A stretch of 64,000 nt of DNA from Solibacillus cecembensis. GTDB taxonomy: Bacteria; Bacillota; Bacilli; Bacillales_A; Planococcaceae. Position 1 is the first letter of the stretch. Every line of letters begins with the position of its first letter. The stretch is taken from contig NZ_LMBZ01000004.1 in NCBI RefSeq assembly GCF_001439635.1, positions 124,001 through 188,000 on the forward strand. Reading direction: 5' to 3'. Under the pieces are notes generated by a model. That model ran no database searches. It was not told the origin of the DNA and saw only the letters and a program-made list of their open reading frames with translations. The position numbers and the translations under genes are program-made. Below, piece after piece: positions 42,907-52,739 of this stretch.

Positions 42907-43953
42907 CTACTCAAAAATATATTGCTCAACTTGATTACCGTGGCGTCCAACTGTTGTTGTTGCCTGCGCTAATGAATTAAGTATCGCTTCTTCAGTCGCT
43001 TCAGCTGCAGCCATAAATAATTGATTCATAATCGGATGATCCTCTCGAATTTGCGTACGAGATTCTACATGATTGGTTGTTTGATGTGGGATTTCATGTA
43101 CCGTTGTAAAGCCAATGATAATATCACCACTGCCATTTGAAAAATGACTTCCTGTTCGACCAAGCCCTATGCCACAACGTTTTATCACACGTGTTAGCTG
43201 TCGACTACTCAATGGTGCATCCGTTGCCAGTACGATAATAATCGACCCATCAGTAGGTGCTAATGTGGAGTTTTCTTGTGTAGAATTTTTGATATAGCGT
43301 TCTTTCATGAATTCACTGCTCGTACCAAAATTGCTCAATACAAGGCAACCAACTGTATAGGATTGATCGTTATCTTCTAACGAAACGACACGTGAAGACG
43401 ACCCAATCCCTCCTTTGTAGCCGAAACAAATCATACCTTTTCCCGCGCCAACTGCTCCTTCTTCTGCCATTTCTCCCGTAGCACATTTTATCGCTTCAAT
43501 CGCGTGTTCTGGTGTGACGGGGAACTGACGAATGGAATTTAAATAACTATCATTGCATTCCCCTACAACTGTATTGACCGTACCTGTAGTTAAGCCAATT
43601 TCTTCATTTTGACTTAATAAATATTGGAGCGTTCCTTGTGTTACAGCAGGCACCCCAAATGTGTTCGTCAACATAATAGGTGACTCGATTACACCAAGCT
43701 CATTCACTTGCACAAGCCCCGTTGTCTTTCCAAATCCATTCAATACATAACTTGCCGCTGTTACCTTTTGGCGAAATAAGTTTCGACCATGTGGCAAAAT
43801 CGCTGTGACGCCTGTACAAGCCGCGTCACCGTTATCATTAATCAGATGATTTAATGTGACATGACCTACCTTTACACCTGCAACGTCAGTAATACAATTT
43901 TTATTTCCAGTCATTAGCTGTCCTATTTTTATGCCATGTTGCCTTGCTTTCAT
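42907..43953 (-). CDS. DmpA/BapA-type aminopeptidase (family P1/S58)
   Basis: 348-residue N-terminal-nucleophile hydrolase of the L-aminopeptidase D-Ala-esterase/amidase group. It self-cleaves before a nucleophilic Ser, seen in the conserved TDGSIIIVLATDAPL; the preceding Gly-Ser is the expected cut. TDVAGVKVGHVTL near the N-terminus and GKGMICFGYKGGIGSSSR (oxyanion region) are family segments. It releases N-terminal L- or D-amino acids or beta-amino acids. AAGGAG precedes the ATG. Separated from cstA by a terminator and from the dipeptidase by 184-274 bases. Confidence 0.9.
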   Translation of the reverse strand: MKARQHGIKIGQLMTGNKNCITDVAGVKVGHVTLNHLINDNGDAACTGVTAILPHGRNLFRQKVTAASYVLNGFGKTTGLVQVNELGVIESPIMLTNTFGVPAVTQGTLQYLLSQNEEIGLTTGTVNTVVGECNDSYLNSIRQFPVTPEHAIEAIKCATGEMAEEGAVGAGKGMICFGYKGGIGSSSRVVSLEDNDQSYTVGCLVLSNFGTSSEFMKERYIKNSTQENSTLAPTDGSIIIVLATDAPLSSRQLTRVIKRCGIGLGRTGSHFSNGSGDIIIGFTTVHEIPHQTTNHVESRTQIREDHPIMNQLFMAAAEATEEAILNSLAQATTTVGRHGNQVEQYIFE

Positions 43954-44009
43954 AATAATTCAACACTCCTTGTAATTTTCAATCTATGTATTTGAAACTC
44001 TCGTAAAAA

Positions 44010-44040
44010 GAGGAGCTACCTATATAACTGGCAGCCCCTT
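44010..44040 (-). terminator. Terminator between cstA and the DmpA-type gene
   Basis: Minus strand GGGGCTGCC/GGTAGCTCC (two G-U pairs) with a CTCTTTTT tail, just after the cstA stop. Confidence 0.7.
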
Positions 44041-44050
44041 CATTTATGAA

Positions 44051-45511
44051 CTAACTATTTTGTTTTACTGTGTATTTTGAAACATCAATATCTAGCTCAA
44101 ATTCTGTACCGCGCTTTTTAAAGGCCGCTACAAAGAAGATTGTTGTAACTATTAAAGTAAGCACCGCTCCGACAATATACGAAGTCGTTAATGACTGACC
44201 AAAGCCCATATTCGGTTCATATACAATATATACAAAGCACATGCTCGTCATAAAGATTGCTGGAATTGTTGAGATCCAATGATTTTTATGCTTTAAGAAT
44301 AAATACATCGCTCCTACCCATAAAGCTATGGCAGCGGTTACACCATTCGCCCATGAGAAATAGCGCCATAAAATATTAAAATCAATTTTTGTTAACGCAA
44401 ACGACAGAGCAAATAACGGTAATGCAATCCAAATACGGCTAAGAATTTTCATCTGCGGGAACTTAAAGTAATCCGCAATGATCATACGTGCCGCGCGAAA
44501 TGCCGTATCACCCGATGTAATAGGTAAAACAACAACACCTAACACAGCCAATGTTCCTCCAACAGCACCTAATAGCGTTAATGAAATTTCGTTTACAACT
44601 AATGCTGGACCTCCTGCTGCCATCATCTCATTTAATCCGCCATAGCCATTAAATAGACTCATAGATGCCGCTGCCCAAATCATCGCAATAATCCCTTCAG
44701 CAATCATCATGCCATAGAAAATTTTACGACCTTGTTTTTCATTTTGTGTCGTACGTGAAATAATCGGCGTTTGTGTTGCATGGAAACCAGATAATGCACC
44801 ACATGTAATTGTAAAGAATAACAGTGGGAAAACTGGTAATGCACCTGGATGCATATTTTGCAATGTTAATTCAGGAATCGGTGCACCTGTAACAACCAGC
44901 ATAATCCCAATACCTATAGCAGAAATAATTAACAGCGCCCCAAAAAACGGATATAAACGACCAATAATTTTATCAATCGGTAATAACGTTGCCAAAATGT
45001 AATAAATGAAAATAACCGCTACGATAATACCTAAAGCAATCTTTCCATCTATTAAAGTATGAATAAGCATAGCAGGTGACGATACAAACACCGTTCCGAC
45101 TAAAAGTAATAATAATAGGGCAAACACATTGACGACGTGCTTCATTACCTTTCCTAAAAACTTTGCCGCTAATTCTGGTAAATGTGCCCCTTTATTACGA
45201 ATGGAAATCATTCCTGTTAAATAATCATGTACTGCTCCTGCAAAAATACAGCCTACCACAATCCAAACAAATGCAACTGGACCATAAAGCGCCCCTGCAA
45301 TAGGACCAAAAACCGGACCTGTCCCTGCAATGTTTAATAGCTGGATTAACGAGTTTTTAGGTGTAGACATTGGTACATAATCCACTCCATCTGCATTGAC
45401 ATACGCTGGAGTAGGTCTTTCCTCCTTCTCCCCAAACACTTTCTCTACAAACTTACCATACGTAAAGTAACCAACAATTAACAGCACAATACAAACTAAA
45501 AATGTAATCAT
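44051..45511 (-). CDS. cstA: CstA-family carbon starvation/peptide or pyruvate transporter
   Basis: Integral membrane protein of 486 residues with about 13-14 helices. The conserved signatures are NIAGTGPVFGPIAGALYGP, FAGAVHDYLTGMIS and SGFHATQTP. Members of the family have been linked to peptide uptake and to pyruvate uptake. The ATG at 45511 follows GGGGTGAGAG; codons further upstream have no site. Location beside peptidases fits a role in the use of peptides or of the Ala/pyruvate made from them, but this is inference. Confidence 0.9.
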   Translation of the reverse strand: MITFLVCIVLLIVGYFTYGKFVEKVFGEKEERPTPAYVNADGVDYVPMSTPKNSLIQLLNIAGTGPVFGPIAGALYGPVAFVWIVVGCIFAGAVHDYLTGMISIRNKGAHLPELAAKFLGKVMKHVVNVFALLLLLLVGTVFVSSPAMLIHTLIDGKIALGIIVAVIFIYYILATLLPIDKIIGRLYPFFGALLIISAIGIGIMLVVTGAPIPELTLQNMHPGALPVFPLLFFTITCGALSGFHATQTPIISRTTQNEKQGRKIFYGMMIAEGIIAMIWAAASMSLFNGYGGLNEMMAAGGPALVVNEISLTLLGAVGGTLAVLGVVVLPITSGDTAFRAARMIIADYFKFPQMKILSRIWIALPLFALSFALTKIDFNILWRYFSWANGVTAAIALWVGAMYLFLKHKNHWISTIPAIFMTSMCFVYIVYEPNMGFGQSLTTSYIVGAVLTLIVTTIFFVAAFKKRGTEFELDIDVSKYTVKQNS

Positions 45512-45718
45512 TCTCTCACCCCTATTAATATATTTTAATATTCTCACTATATCAACGTTGTTATATAACATCAACAAGTTTTTATAGTAATATATAACAG
45601 TTGTGGTTTATCAACAGAAAGAACTCTTTATTTCCTATATATGAAAATTACGATAATATATGATTCTCAAAGCTCATTTCACAGATGAATAACACATTCC
45701 TTTTACAATTCAAAAAGA

Positions 45719-45744
45719 AAAGCGTCCCTTAATAGAGGCGCTTT
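45719..45744 (-). terminator. Terminator of the small gene at 45818
   Basis: AAAGCG/CGCTTT stem with further G-U and C-G pairs and a TTTTCTTTTT tail on the minus strand. The rest of 45512-45817 contains the cstA upstream region and, at 45753-45815, a short minus-strand frame (GKVCVQEDDYGFIIAPILR) that resembles coding sequence but has no start. Confidence 0.65.
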
Positions 45745-45817
45745 CCTGTCAGCTATCGTAAAATAGGCGCAATGATAAAGCCATAATCATCTTCTTGCAC
45801 GCAAACTTTCCCATGTA

Positions 45818-45946
45818 TTAAATATCAATAATTCCTCTTGACCAACGATCTACGAAGCTTTCAAATGTAATGCCATAACGGTTATACACTTCATGATAGA
45901 CAAAATAAGTCCCCAGTTTATCTAACATCTCATCATTTATTCTCAT
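45818..45946 (-). CDS. Very small protein of unknown function
   Basis: 42 residues starting at the ATG at 45946, eight bases after AGAGGG: an acidic helix-rich peptide with DKLGTYFVYHEVYNRYGITF. A terminator follows. No family recognised. Immediately downstream another frame encodes GKVCVQEDDYGFIIAPILR, so the gene may once have been longer and been cut by a frameshift. The frame remains open upstream to 46027, but without a binding site. Confidence 0.5.
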   Translation of the reverse strand: MRINDEMLDKLGTYFVYHEVYNRYGITFESFVDRWSRGIIDI

Positions 45947-46181
45947 TGTATCAACCCTCTCATTTTCTAGTTGGAATGATGATGATGTGCTGCCCATTTC
46001 TATGCGATTCGCTGTTAGTTCTAACATACCCGTAATTCAATTTTTTAATACAGCTCCATTGGTACAAATTCAATTACGCCGGGCTGTTACAAATCGTTCA
46101 CAAACATGCATGATTTCACCCTGTTACAGCGCATCGATTCTAGTAAGATGAATATATACATAAGAACGATGGAGGATTGTT

Positions 46182-46697
46182 ATGCGAAATTCCCTTACAA
46201 TTTGCAGCCTGCTGTTTTTCACTTTATTATTAGCAGGCTGTACGCAAGCGATTGGTGACATAAAAAATGCGGCGGCTGGAATCAACTCCAAAGCAAATGA
46301 AGCAGCGACATCAATATCTTTAGATGTTCATTCCGTTCGCGCTTATGAAGTGCAAATTGATAATCAAACATTTACAATGAACGACCTTTTCAAAAGTATT
46401 CTACGTGACGTGCAGTGGCATTATGAAAAAAAAGGTGAACAAAATGAATTAAAAATTACAGGTACGTGGAAAGATAACGGCCTTTTTGCCGAATACAACT
46501 TTGATGAGGATATGAAGAAACAGCTCCGTGAAGATGGCCTTATTGAAGTGACTCTATCGTTTGATGATGGTGTGTTGAACGAGGAAAAGACCGTGATTAG
46601 CATGTATTTACTTCAGGAAAAACTTGTGGCGCTACAAGGAAAAGACGCATTACATGCACTCTACCAGCTATACTTAACAGAACAAAGCCAAGTATAA
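46182..46697 (+). CDS. Lipoprotein of unknown function
   Basis: 171 residues. Signal peptide with lipobox LLAGC (Cys20), then a short Ala-rich helix (IKNAAAGINSKANEAATS) and a mixed alpha/beta domain of about 130 residues, with WHYEKKGEQNELKITGTW and EVTLSFDDGVLNEEKTVISMY. It would sit on the outer face of the membrane. A GATGGAGG site precedes the ATG. I do not recognise the family. Confidence 0.78.
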   Translation: MRNSLTICSLLFFTLLLAGCTQAIGDIKNAAAGINSKANEAATSISLDVHSVRAYEVQIDNQTFTMNDLFKSILRDVQWHYEKKGEQNELKITGTWKDNGLFAEYNFDEDMKKQLREDGLIEVTLSFDDGVLNEEKTVISMYLLQEKLVALQGKDALHALYQLYLTEQSQV

Positions 46698-46907
46698 GTA
46701 CAACTGTATAAAGCCATCCTCATTTATGTGAATAAAGTGAGTGATGGCTTTTTTCGACATCCTTTTGTATATAAAACCTACTAAACTATAGTCCTTTACT
46801 ACCAACAAATACATTCACCCTCAAAATTCCACAAATACATTTTAACTTCATAGGAAATTTGTTATACTGTTATTAATAAATCGACCTATTTTTAAGGGGG
46901 AACTTTC

Positions 46908-49082
46908 GTGCAAATAAATCCAATGATGCCGCTATCACGGGATGACCTATTGATTTGGTTAAAAAGTTTTAGTGACCAACTCTCTAAAGGAACTATAATC
47001 CTTGACTTCCATGAAAAAAGTTTACCCATTCTACATGTAAATAATGATTTTTTGCAACTTACTGGCTATAGGAACGACGCATTAATTGGACAAAATATCA
47101 CGGTTTTTAATGGGCAAAAAACAAATTTGGATACTTATAATGAATTACTTTATTCTTTAACAATAGGTGTATCTAATAATTTTACTATTTTGCATTACGA
47201 AGAAAATGGCTCTGCTTTTTGGAACCACATAATTGTACATCCGATTCGCGATCAACAGGATACCATTCAATATTTACTTTTAACATGCGAGGATCATACA
47301 ACACAAGCACTTAATAAAATGCTATCGAAACTTGAGCATGAGGTGTATGCAGAAATTGATAACGGAGATAATTTACAATCAATCTTGACATTAATTTCAG
47401 AAAAAATAGAAAATTATTACATTCGAAATGTTTATTGCACGATTCATTTAATTGAAAATCAAAATGAAATAAAATCAGTTGGTTCCCATTCATTACCATT
47501 ACATATTATTCAGCAACTCGAAATCCCTAGAATTTCACCTGCTATTTGTTCCGATACACAGCCAGTTTATATTAACGAACTCGTCCTTCCTGAAAATGTG
47601 ACAAAACAATTTCAAGAACATCGACTCAACTTAGTGAACACGTCATGGACAAAACCTATATTAACACCTCAATATCAAATTTTTGGTGTTTTGACGTTAC
47701 TACATGAAGACAATACCGAACTAAAGCAAGATGATTTAGACTATTTAAACCGATTAACTTTACTCATTCAATTAGCGGTCAATTATGCGGAGCAAAAGTT
47801 AGAATTACGAAGACTAGCTTTTTATGATAATGATACAAATCTCCCTAATATGCAATACTTTCAAACTATGTTAAAGCAATGGATTGATACAGGCAATGAA
47901 GGGATTATCGCATTACTCCATCCAAGTGAGTTTAATAATTTTGTTGATTTATATGGGCGCAAAGCTGGGGATAAATTATTACACCAAATGGTTGAACGAC
48001 TTCAACAAAATCCGACTCCTGACGAGGAATTTATTGCACGCTTTTCTAATTCGATTATTATTGCTAAAAAAGTATCACTTCAACAGCTGGATGCCTATCA
48101 ATCACGCATCCAAACCTTAACTATCGACCCTTATACGCATAATGGGAAGCGTAACTATATTACATTAAAAACTGGCATTAGTTATTTTCACAATACATCC
48201 GTAGTGGAAGATTGCATCCATCAGGCAGACATCGCCTTAACAAAAGCACGGTCTATAAATGGTACGAATGTCGCGTTTTTCGAGGAAGATAGTAATAAAA
48301 AACTAGCAGAAGAAATGGAAACTTTCAATCAGCTTGTTTACGGCATTCAAAACGGAGAATTCACCGTTCATTTACAACCAAAAATTAATATTGATACATT
48401 AGAAATTGAAGGATTTGAAGCATTATCACGCTGGAACTCGCATGTACTTGGCAATGTTTCACCAGCGATATTTATCCCAATCGCTGAAAAATCTGGGAAA
48501 ATTAAAGAAATCGATTCTTTAAACTTTAAAATCGTCCTTGCATGGTTACAAAAACGTATCATCGAAGGGAAAAGAATTTATCCCATTGCCATTAACATTT
48601 CACCGGATTACTTTTATGATGTTCATTTTTTATCAGAAGTTGAACACATTTTCCAACAATTCGATGTCCCTGCAAAATACATCCGATTCGAAGTGACAGA
48701 AAGTATTGAGCTTGGCGACTTTACAAAAGCAAAAGAGATTTTACAGCAACTAAAAAAAATCGGTATTGAAAGTTCGATAGATGATTTCGGCGTAGGCTTC
48801 TCTTCATTGAGTTACTTACCGCATTTGCCTTTTTCGGAAATTAAAATTGATCGTAGCTTTATTAATTCGATGAAAGATCCAGGTGTTTATGCCGTCGTAC
48901 AAACGATTATTCAGCTTGCACAAAATATTTATATGCGCGCCATCGCAGAAGGTATCGAGACAAAAGAGCAACTAATCATGCTTAAAGCAATGGGCTGTCC
49001 TGCGGGGCAAGGTTATTATTTTTACAAGCCGATGCCTTTAGAAAAAATTGACCAACTACCCGAATTACAAACGATCTATTAG
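46908..49082 (+). CDS. PAS-GAF-GGDEF-EAL protein, probable c-di-GMP phosphodiesterase
   Basis: 724-residue signalling protein from a GTG start seven bases after AAGGGGG. A PAS domain (about 15-130), a GAF domain (about 150-295), a GGDEF domain (about 300-450) and an EAL domain (about 470-715) follow in order. The GGDEF signature is replaced by RFSNS, so cyclase activity is unlikely. The EAL domain keeps its metal and catalytic residues: EGFEALSRW, NISPDYF, FEVTESIE, IDDFGVGFSSL, EIKIDRSFI, AEGIET and GQGYYF. It should break down c-di-GMP in response to a signal sensed by PAS/GAF. No membrane helix. May bear on the type IV pili at the right end, but no direct link is seen. Confidence 0.88.
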   Translation: MQINPMMPLSRDDLLIWLKSFSDQLSKGTIILDFHEKSLPILHVNNDFLQLTGYRNDALIGQNITVFNGQKTNLDTYNELLYSLTIGVSNNFTILHYEENGSAFWNHIIVHPIRDQQDTIQYLLLTCEDHTTQALNKMLSKLEHEVYAEIDNGDNLQSILTLISEKIENYYIRNVYCTIHLIENQNEIKSVGSHSLPLHIIQQLEIPRISPAICSDTQPVYINELVLPENVTKQFQEHRLNLVNTSWTKPILTPQYQIFGVLTLLHEDNTELKQDDLDYLNRLTLLIQLAVNYAEQKLELRRLAFYDNDTNLPNMQYFQTMLKQWIDTGNEGIIALLHPSEFNNFVDLYGRKAGDKLLHQMVERLQQNPTPDEEFIARFSNSIIIAKKVSLQQLDAYQSRIQTLTIDPYTHNGKRNYITLKTGISYFHNTSVVEDCIHQADIALTKARSINGTNVAFFEEDSNKKLAEEMETFNQLVYGIQNGEFTVHLQPKINIDTLEIEGFEALSRWNSHVLGNVSPAIFIPIAEKSGKIKEIDSLNFKIVLAWLQKRIIEGKRIYPIAINISPDYFYDVHFLSEVEHIFQQFDVPAKYIRFEVTESIELGDFTKAKEILQQLKKIGIESSIDDFGVGFSSLSYLPHLPFSEIKIDRSFINSMKDPGVYAVVQTIIQLAQNIYMRAIAEGIETKEQLIMLKAMGCPAGQGYYFYKPMPLEKIDQLPELQTIY

Positions 49083-49096
49083 TTTTAGACAAAATT

Positions 49097-49145
49097 AAAA
49101 GCTGTCATCAAAAGTCATTTTCTACGACTTTTGAGACAGCTTTTT
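49097..49145. terminator. Bidirectional terminator
   Basis: AAAAGCTGTC and CAAAAGTC pair with GACTTTTG and GACAGCTTTTT around an eight-base loop, between convergent genes. Confidence 0.9.
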
Positions 49146-49180
49146 CCCACATTATATCGAATCCATATGGTTTCTTTATA

Positions 49181-49828
49181 CTAATTTAATTTCGTCGGTA
49201 AATCTTCCGCTAAAAATGCAATTAAATCTTGTAAATTTTGCTCGTTTACACCATGACCAACTGGATAGGTTTTAAACGTAACATTCGTGCCGTATTCATT
49301 GAAAAATGCGGCGCTGTGCTCTGCCCATACAAGTGGGTAATCATAATCGTATTCCCCATGTGAAATGAAGATTTTAGATTGATCCATCGTTTTTTTACTA
49401 TATTCGAGTGCAACAAATTCTGGTAAATAACCGCTAAGAGTTGCTGTTCCTTTAATTGCATTGCCCATAACAACCGCTAAAGCTTGTGCAATGGCTGCCC
49501 CTTGGTTGAAGCCCACGACATAAATTTGATTGGCATCTAAATTATATTCTTCGATTGCTTCTTGAATGAAGTTTCCCGTTACTTTCACCACTTTATCAAA
49601 TACGGCACGCTCTGGCTTTCCTTCTTCTTCAAACGTATAAAATGCATACCCTGGACGGTGTTCAATCGGTCCTTGCAAGCTAAATATATGACACTGTGTT
49701 GTAAAGGATTCGACTAATTGGAGTAAATCCTGCTCATTGCTTCCTAAACCGTGCAGAAGGAAAATTGCTGGATGCTTGTCCCCTTCTATTTTTGGTGCTA
49801 CATGTTTATAAATATACGGTGAGTTCAT
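49181..49828 (-). CDS. Alpha/beta hydrolase, carboxylesterase type, with Asn in place of the nucleophile
   Basis: 215-residue protein of the phospholipase/carboxylesterase (Abhydrolase_2) family. HGLGSNEQDLL forms the oxyanion region, the Asp lies in ISHGEYDYDYP and the His in YPVGHGVN. The nucleophile elbow, normally GFSQG, reads GFNQG (AAC codon), so the catalytic Ser is replaced by Asn. Either the protein has become a binding protein, or this is a point mutation (AGC to AAC). The rest of the frame is intact, with an AAGGAGA site before the ATG. Followed by no other gene on the strand; gene 49842-50405 lies 13 bases upstream. Confidence 0.85.
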   Translation of the reverse strand: MNSPYIYKHVAPKIEGDKHPAIFLLHGLGSNEQDLLQLVESFTTQCHIFSLQGPIEHRPGYAFYTFEEEGKPERAVFDKVVKVTGNFIQEAIEEYNLDANQIYVVGFNQGAAIAQALAVVMGNAIKGTATLSGYLPEFVALEYSKKTMDQSKIFISHGEYDYDYPLVWAEHSAAFFNEYGTNVTFKTYPVGHGVNEQNLQDLIAFLAEDLPTKLN

Positions 49829-49841
49829 GTTTATCTCCTTT

Positions 49842-50405
49842 TTATGTAAGTTTCATTTGATTGACGAATTGATCCGCATAATATGCAATATAGCCATCCA
49901 TCATTTTTAAAGTTTCTTCTATATTCCCGTTAGTTAAAATCGTCGCGTTATTCACGGTAATATGCGTTATAAAATCGATACGAAGCGTGTTCTCAAGCGA
50001 TGCATAAGTATAATCATAAATGACATCCTCATCCGTCACATTTAACGCTTCATATTGTTGATGAAAGGCTTTCGTATAGTCTTCCATTTTTTCAGCGACA
50101 TCCTGACGAATCCGCATCTGCTGCGCCATTAATTCATTTTCAATTGTAGTGATTTTTGGTACTTGACCCGCACCGTATGTTTCATCAATCAGCTTTCCCC
50201 ATGCCGCTTTATTTTCCACAAAGTACGCAATATTTAACATAAGACGATCATAAAAATCCACGGTTGATCGTGCAGATTGGCGTTTGTCGTTTACGTTTTG
50301 TTGAATTACCTGTTCGAACGATTTAACATCTGCATTTTTTGTGAGCATGTAAAGTTGCTGCTCAATATATGTTGTAATTTCTTTTTGGATTGGATCTGTT
50401 GTCAT
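49842..50405 (-). CDS. Protein of unknown function, co-transcribed with the hydrolase-like gene
   Basis: 187-residue, all-helical acidic cytoplasmic protein without known motif. It is rich in Gln, Tyr and Thr and predicted helices such as DFYDRLMLNIAYFVENKAAW and QDVAEKMEDYTKAFHQQYEA. An AGGAAGT-like site precedes the ATG. Only 13 bases separate it from the hydrolase-like gene, so they form an operon. Not recognised. Confidence 0.7.
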   Translation of the reverse strand: MTTDPIQKEITTYIEQQLYMLTKNADVKSFEQVIQQNVNDKRQSARSTVDFYDRLMLNIAYFVENKAAWGKLIDETYGAGQVPKITTIENELMAQQMRIRQDVAEKMEDYTKAFHQQYEALNVTDEDVIYDYTYASLENTLRIDFITHITVNNATILTNGNIEETLKMMDGYIAYYADQFVNQMKLT

Positions 50406-50490
50406 TTAACTATTCACTTCCTTACTTCAAGTTGCTTTTTCAAGTTCTATCGTACCATTGTCCATTCATATAAGCACGTTCGTCGTTCAA

Positions 50491-50525
50491 AAAAATGCCA
50501 CTCGCAAGGATGCGAATGGCATTTT
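50491..50525 (-). terminator. Terminator of tkt
   Basis: AAAATGCCA/TGGCATTTT and TCGC/GCGA stem with T residues on the minus strand, between tkt and the next gene. Confidence 0.85.
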
Positions 50526-50602
50526 CATAAAGCATCTAATCATTTATTCCAAAGGCATAATTGCACCCAAGTTCATCTTACCAACCTGCTCAAGATAGAA
50601 TA

Positions 50603-52597
50603 TTATAGTGCTTTTACTTTTGCTACGATATTTTCTACTGTAAATCCGTATTTTTCAATTACTAATTCGCCTGGTGCAGATGCGCCGAATTGATCGATTG
50701 CAAGTACGTCACCTTCGAAGCCAACATATTTGTGCCAGCCGAATGAAGCACCCATTTCAATTGCTAAACGTTTTGTAATTGCTTTTGGTAGAACCGATTC
50801 TTTGTATTCTTTTGATTGCTTTTCGAAGCGATCCATTGCTGGCATTGATACAACAGATGCATCAATTCCTTCTGCTAAAAGAGCTTTTTGCGCTTCTACA
50901 GCTAAACCTACTTCTGAACCCGTTGCAATTAAAATCGCATCTGCTGTTGCTTTTGTTGCTGGTGATACGATGTATGCACCTTTATCAACACCGTCATAAA
51001 CCGTCTCTAATGACGCATCTAATACTGGTAAGTTTTGACGAGAAAGTACTAAAACAGTTGGTGTTGATTCGCTTGAAACTGCTAATTTCCATGCTGCAGC
51101 CGATTCATTGGCATCTGCTGGACGCATTACTGATAAGTTTGGCATCGCGCGTAAAGCTGCTAAATGCTCAACTGGCTCATGCGTAGGACCATCTTCTCCT
51201 ACTGCTACTGAGTCATGTGTAAATACATACGTTACTGGTAAGCCCATTAACGCAGATAAACGAATTGCTGGACGTACATAGTCAGAGAATACGAAGAACG
51301 TACCACCGAATACATTGACCCCACCGTGTAAAGCCATACCATTCATTGCAGCACCCATTGCAAATTCACGTACACCAAACCAAATATTGCGGCCTTCTGG
51401 TGTTTCTGCGAAGAAATCTCCAGCGCCTTTAATCGTTGTTTTGTTTGAACCTGCTAAGTCAGCTGAACCACCGAAGAATGATGGTAAGTTTTTCGCGATC
51501 GCATTAATTGCATCACCTGAAGAAGAACGTGTTGCAACTGATTTACCCGCTTCATATACAGGTAATTCTGATGCGAAATCTTCTGGTAAATTATTTTCCA
51601 TTGCATTAACAAATTGTTGTGCAAGCTCTGGATATTCATTTTTATAGCTCGCGAATAATTCATTCCAAGCCGCTTCTGGTTGTGCACCTTGTACATCCGC
51701 TGCTGCATTAAATGTGTCATACACATCTGCAGGTACATCAAATGGTTCATGCGCCCACTCATATGCTGCTTTTGTTAATACCACTTCGTCTGTACCAAGT
51801 GGTGCACCGTGTGAATCTGCTTTACCCGATTTGTTTGGAGAACCAAAACCAATTACCGTTTTTACTTCGATAATCGTTGGACCACCAGTGTTTTGTTTTG
51901 CTTGTTCGATTGCCGCATTTAGTGCTGCTACATCTGTACCATCTTGTACTTTTAAGTAGTTCCAGCTATATGACTCGAATCGTTTTTGGATGTTTTCAGA
52001 GAATGACTTTTCTAAATCACCATCTAGTGAAATATCATTTGAATCGTATAACACAATCAATTTATCTAATTGTAAGTGCCCTGCAAGTGAAATTGCCTCT
52101 GCAGCTACACCTTCCATTAAATCGCCATCGCCACAAAGTGCAAATGTATAATGGTCAACAATTTCATGGCCTGGTTTATTGTAAGTTGCTGCAAGATGAC
52201 GTTCTGCCATTGCCATACCAACAGTCATCGCAATCCCTTGACCTAATGGACCTGTCGTCGCTTCAACACCTATTGTATGACCGTATTCAGGATGTCCTGG
52301 CGTTAATGAGCCCCATTGACGGAAGTTTTTAATCTCTTCCATTTCTAAACCGTATCCACCTAAGTGTAAAAGGCTGTATAACAACATTGAACCATGACCT
52401 GCTGATAATACGAAACGGTCGCGGTTATACCATTTTGGATTTAAAGGATTATGGCGTAATTGCTTTGTCCATAAAGTGTAAGCCATTGGTGCAGCGCCCA
52501 TTGGAAGTCCTGGGTGACCTGAGTTTGCCTTTTCAATTGCGTCGATTGATAGTGTACGGATAGCATTAATTGCTAACTGATCCATATGTTGTGTCAT
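50603..52597 (-). CDS. tkt: Transketolase
   Basis: Thiamine-diphosphate enzyme of 664 residues of the pentose phosphate pathway; moves two-carbon units between sugar phosphates. The N-terminal ThDP-binding domain shows [33 protein letters not shown] and the metal site [14 protein letters not shown]. The pyrimidine domain has [20 protein letters not shown] and [20 protein letters not shown]; a C-terminal domain follows. AGGATG precedes the ATG. Adjacent to ynzC as in B. subtilis. Confidence 0.98.
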   Translation of the reverse strand: MTQHMDQLAINAIRTLSIDAIEKANSGHPGLPMGAAPMAYTLWTKQLRHNPLNPKWYNRDRFVLSAGHGSMLLYSLLHLGGYGLEMEEIKNFRQWGSLTPGHPEYGHTIGVEATTGPLGQGIAMTVGMAMAERHLAATYNKPGHEIVDHYTFALCGDGDLMEGVAAEAISLAGHLQLDKLIVLYDSNDISLDGDLEKSFSENIQKRFESYSWNYLKVQDGTDVAALNAAIEQAKQNTGGPTIIEVKTVIGFGSPNKSGKADSHGAPLGTDEVVLTKAAYEWAHEPFDVPADVYDTFNAAADVQGAQPEAAWNELFASYKNEYPELAQQFVNAMENNLPEDFASELPVYEAGKSVATRSSSGDAINAIAKNLPSFFGGSADLAGSNKTTIKGAGDFFAETPEGRNIWFGVREFAMGAAMNGMALHGGVNVFGGTFFVFSDYVRPAIRLSALMGLPVTYVFTHDSVAVGEDGPTHEPVEHLAALRAMPNLSVMRPADANESAAAWKLAVSSESTPTVLVLSRQNLPVLDASLETVYDGVDKGAYIVSPATKATADAILIATGSEVGLAVEAQKALLAEGIDASVVSMPAMDRFEKQSKEYKESVLPKAITKRLAIEMGASFGWHKYVGFEGDVLAIDQFGASAPGELVIEKYGFTVENIVAKVKAL

Positions 52598-52739
52598 TAT
52601 GTGACATCCTTTCTTTCTCGTGCGTTATTTATTCCTACTTAGTTTAGACAAAAACGGACAAGAAAACAATCCTTTATCCTAACGTTTTATAAAATATGTC
52701 ATACTTTATGATAATTATGTCATATCAATTGAAATGATG

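Noticed and set aside
41991..45511. Glycopeptide (vancomycin) resistance locus
   Set aside because: A VanX-like dipeptidase is present, but no VanA/VanB ligase, VanH dehydrogenase or VanRS pair; the neighbours are peptide-use genes.
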